A stretch of 64,000 nucleotides of DNA from Anaerocolumna aminovalerica (lineage in GTDB: Bacteria; Bacillota; Clostridia; Lachnospirales; Lachnospiraceae), in contig NZ_FOWD01000003.1 in NCBI RefSeq assembly GCF_900115365.1, positions 62,001-126,000 of the forward strand. The letters are read 5' to 3'. The notes under the pieces were generated by a model. That model had not been told where the DNA came from and did not search any database. It saw nothing but the letters and a program-made list of their open reading frames with translations. Each line of letters begins with the position of its first letter. Position 1 is the first letter of the stretch. A program made the translations under genes and the position numbers. Below are positions 62,403 to 64,000 of this stretch, piece after piece.

Positions 62403-63444
62403 GATTACCTCCTATTTCCATAATATCTTTATATATTCTTTTATTTTTTATTGAAGATTCGTATATGGACAGGATTATGTCAAGAGCCCTCTTTCCTTCT
62501 CTGCCATCTATTTTTACCGGTGAATTGTTAATTACTGATGTGTAAAAATCTCTTATCTGTGTAATATGAGTATTTCCCCAATAAGCTTTTCCTGGTATTA
62601 CTTCATCATTTTCTTCTATTATCTCATAGTACTCTTCCCCATCAATATCCACCCAAGCCAGATCCTGTTTCATTCCCACTTTTCCATATTCACCAACTAC
62701 TTCTAATTCTATTGGTGCATCATAGCCAAAACAGTTTGTAGCATACAAATGATATAAACAGCCGTTCCGGAATTTTACCAGAGCTTCAGCAGTATCCTCG
62801 ACTTTCAGATATTCATGATTTCTGTTACTTATATTACCTTCTACCCATTCTACATCACTTCCTACCAACCACTGAATTCTGTCTATAGAATGTATTGCCT
62901 GATCAATTAAAACTCCTCCCCCTTCCTTTTCCCATGTACCTTTCCAATCCGAATCGGCATAATAAGATTTATCCCTTGACCAGGATAAGTATGATCTTGC
63001 ACAGTTTATTTTTCCTAATTTCCCTGAATCAATTATATTCTTGATGTGAGTACATCCCTTTGCATATCTTGTCTGAAATATCACTCCCAGTTTTATTCCC
63101 ATTTCCTCAGCGGCAGAAATCATTCTGTCTGCATTAGGAATATTTATAGCTATTGGTTTTTCTGTAAGAACATGTATTTTGTTCTTCATCAACTCTATAG
63201 CAATTTCATGATGTGAATAGTGTGGTGTTGCTATATGAGCCACATCTATACTGTCACCCATACATTGTCTGTAATCATTAATTGCTTTACAGCCATTAAA
63301 CTGCTCTGCAAATGTTTTCGCTTTATTTAAGTCTGTATCTACAGCATAAACTACTTCTGCAAGATCACTCAACTCTTTAAACACCTGTGCGTACATTTCT
63401 GATATTCTCCCACAGCCTATCATACACACTCTAAGTTTTTTCAT
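62395..63444 (-). CDS. Gfo/Idh/MocA-family oxidoreductase (first of three)
   Basis: The 349-residue protein has a Rossmann loop VCMIGCGRISEMYAQ, VLTEKPIAINIPNAD and GGGVLIDQAIHSIDRIQWL (near residue 175). It is the longest and best conserved of the three. The start is placed at ATG 63444, where the protein begins MKKLRVCMIG as in homologues; AAAGGAG is 13 nt away. An ATG four codons earlier is too close to that site, and the first frame codon (63471) has none. It follows the DapA-like gene by about 40 bp. Confidence 0.88.
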   Translation of the reverse strand: MKKLRVCMIGCGRISEMYAQVFKELSDLAEVVYAVDTDLNKAKTFAEQFNGCKAINDYRQCMGDSIDVAHIATPHYSHHEIAIELMKNKIHVLTEKPIAINIPNADRMISAAEEMGIKLGVIFQTRYAKGCTHIKNIIDSGKLGKINCARSYLSWSRDKSYYADSDWKGTWEKEGGGVLIDQAIHSIDRIQWLVGSDVEWVEGNISNRNHEYLKVEDTAEALVKFRNGCLYHLYATNCFGYDAPIELEVVGEYGKVGMKQDLAWVDIDGEEYYEIIEENDEVIPGKAYWGNTHITQIRDFYTSVINNSPVKIDGREGKRALDIILSIYESSIKNKRIYKDIMEIGGNHD

Positions 63445-63484
63445 ATATATGACCATGCTCCTTTCACCCATTTACCGTCTGTTC

Positions 63485-64000
63485 TTACTTTACCCTTACT
63501 ATTTCTTTCCACTTTTCTATATTATCAGCAATAAACTTATCATCATTTAGTTCCGGATATGACATATAAACTCTGTCTATCTCTTCCATTTGGCCTTCCC
63601 CTAATATTTCTTTTTCATCTAAACACCAATTGCCTTTAAGCAGCCCTTGTCTTGCTAATATTTCATTTATTCCTGGTATACATCCGAAGAAATTATTATT
63701 TACATCGAAAAAAGCAGCATTACAGTCTGTAATTTGGGTTCCCAAGCGTAAAAGGTCTTCAAAACCGGCCCCTGTTTCTTTAGCTTTTTTTATCTTTTCA
63801 AGCAGCTCCACTGCTTTACTGGTCCATACTGCCCAATGCCCCAGTAAACCACCGCAAATTTCTTTTTCTATAACATGACCATTAATGTTAAATTTGTAGG
63901 TTGTAAGTAAATCAGCAACAATATTATCATCATTTCCTGTATATATTGAGATTTCTTCACAGCGGTTGGAGCTGCACACAGCTCTAAGTACATCTAATGT
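63485..64000 (-). CDS. dihydrodipicolinate synthase-family (DapA-like) protein, C-terminal part
   Basis: The frame is open to the window edge, so the N-terminus is missing. The visible part includes TLDVLRAVCSSNRCEE, IYTGNDDNIVADLLTTY and GGLLGHWAVWTSKAVELLEK. It resembles the C-terminal half of the class I aldolase/DapA-like group often encoded with Gfo/Idh dehydrogenases in sugar-acid or inositol pathways. The Schiff-base lysine lies outside the window. It reads into the three dehydrogenase genes and probably starts the operon or follows further genes. Confidence 0.7.
   Translation of the reverse strand, partial: TLDVLRAVCSSNRCEEISIYTGNDDNIVADLLTTYKFNINGHVIEKEICGGLLGHWAVWTSKAVELLEKIKKAKETGAGFEDLLRLGTQITDCNAAFFDVNNNFFGCIPGINEILARQGLLKGNWCLDEKEILGEGQMEEIDRVYMSYPELNDDKFIADNIEKWKEIVRVK

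Overview
The window looks like chromosomal DNA of a low-GC, spore-forming member of the Clostridia, most likely a Lachnospiraceae/Lachnoclostridium-type organism. This rests on the AT-rich sequence, strong Shine-Dalgarno sites, frequent TTG/GTG starts, spoIVA, the combined min/mre/divIVA gene set, DUF378, DUF4321 and DUF5685 genes, and a secreted double-catalytic chitinase. No phage, CRISPR array, intact insertion sequence or rRNA was seen. Nearly all genes lie on the minus strand.

Layout. 1-9.9 kb: the 3' end of a [2Fe-2S] hydroxylase subunit, a PdaA-like deacetylase, an Fpg-like protein without the catalytic proline, two small accessory genes, greA, and argS. argS is preceded by what looks like a complete leader-peptide attenuator. 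A histidine phosphatase and an M3 oligoendopeptidase follow. 9.9-24.5 kb: antiporter, MFS transporter, HAD phosphatase, tRNA-Tyr and tRNA-Glu, the chitinase, an acetyltransferase, a lipoprotein, gapN, a BlaI-family repressor with operator-like palindromes, a DUF4143 ATPase, and an RluD-type pseudouridine synthase. 24.7-31.2 kb: lspA, aroB, then a division cluster (divIVA, ylmH, ylmG/yggT, sepF, yggS) and an HlyD-like membrane protein. 31.4-43.4 kb: a small-protein pair, then the cell-shape block read as mreB-mreC-mreD-PBP2-minC-minD-minE-rodA-mgsA-dacA, with radC and a DUF4321 gene just upstream. 43.5-51.5 kb: a PLP lyase-like protein, miaA, mutL, mutS, rnhA. 51.7-58.7 kb: a four-gene cluster (membrane MutS-like ATPase, DUF5685, Cys-tailed DnaJ protein, membrane protein), an SH3-NlpC/P60 hydrolase and spoIVA. 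58.8-64 kb: a sugar locus of a DapA-like partial gene, three Gfo/Idh/MocA dehydrogenases and a solute-binding lipoprotein without permeases.

The most notable observation is upstream of argS. A near-consensus promoter drives a short leader encoding an 18-residue peptide with five arginine codons. It is followed by mutually exclusive RNA pairings and an intrinsic terminator. This is the architecture of ribosome-mediated transcription attenuation, and no T-box sequence is present. Other points of interest are a structured repeat present at two loci, two promoter/operator modules in front of the BlaI-family gene, short hairpin elements resembling MITEs, and several enzymes with altered catalytic residues (Fpg-like, methylglyoxal synthase).
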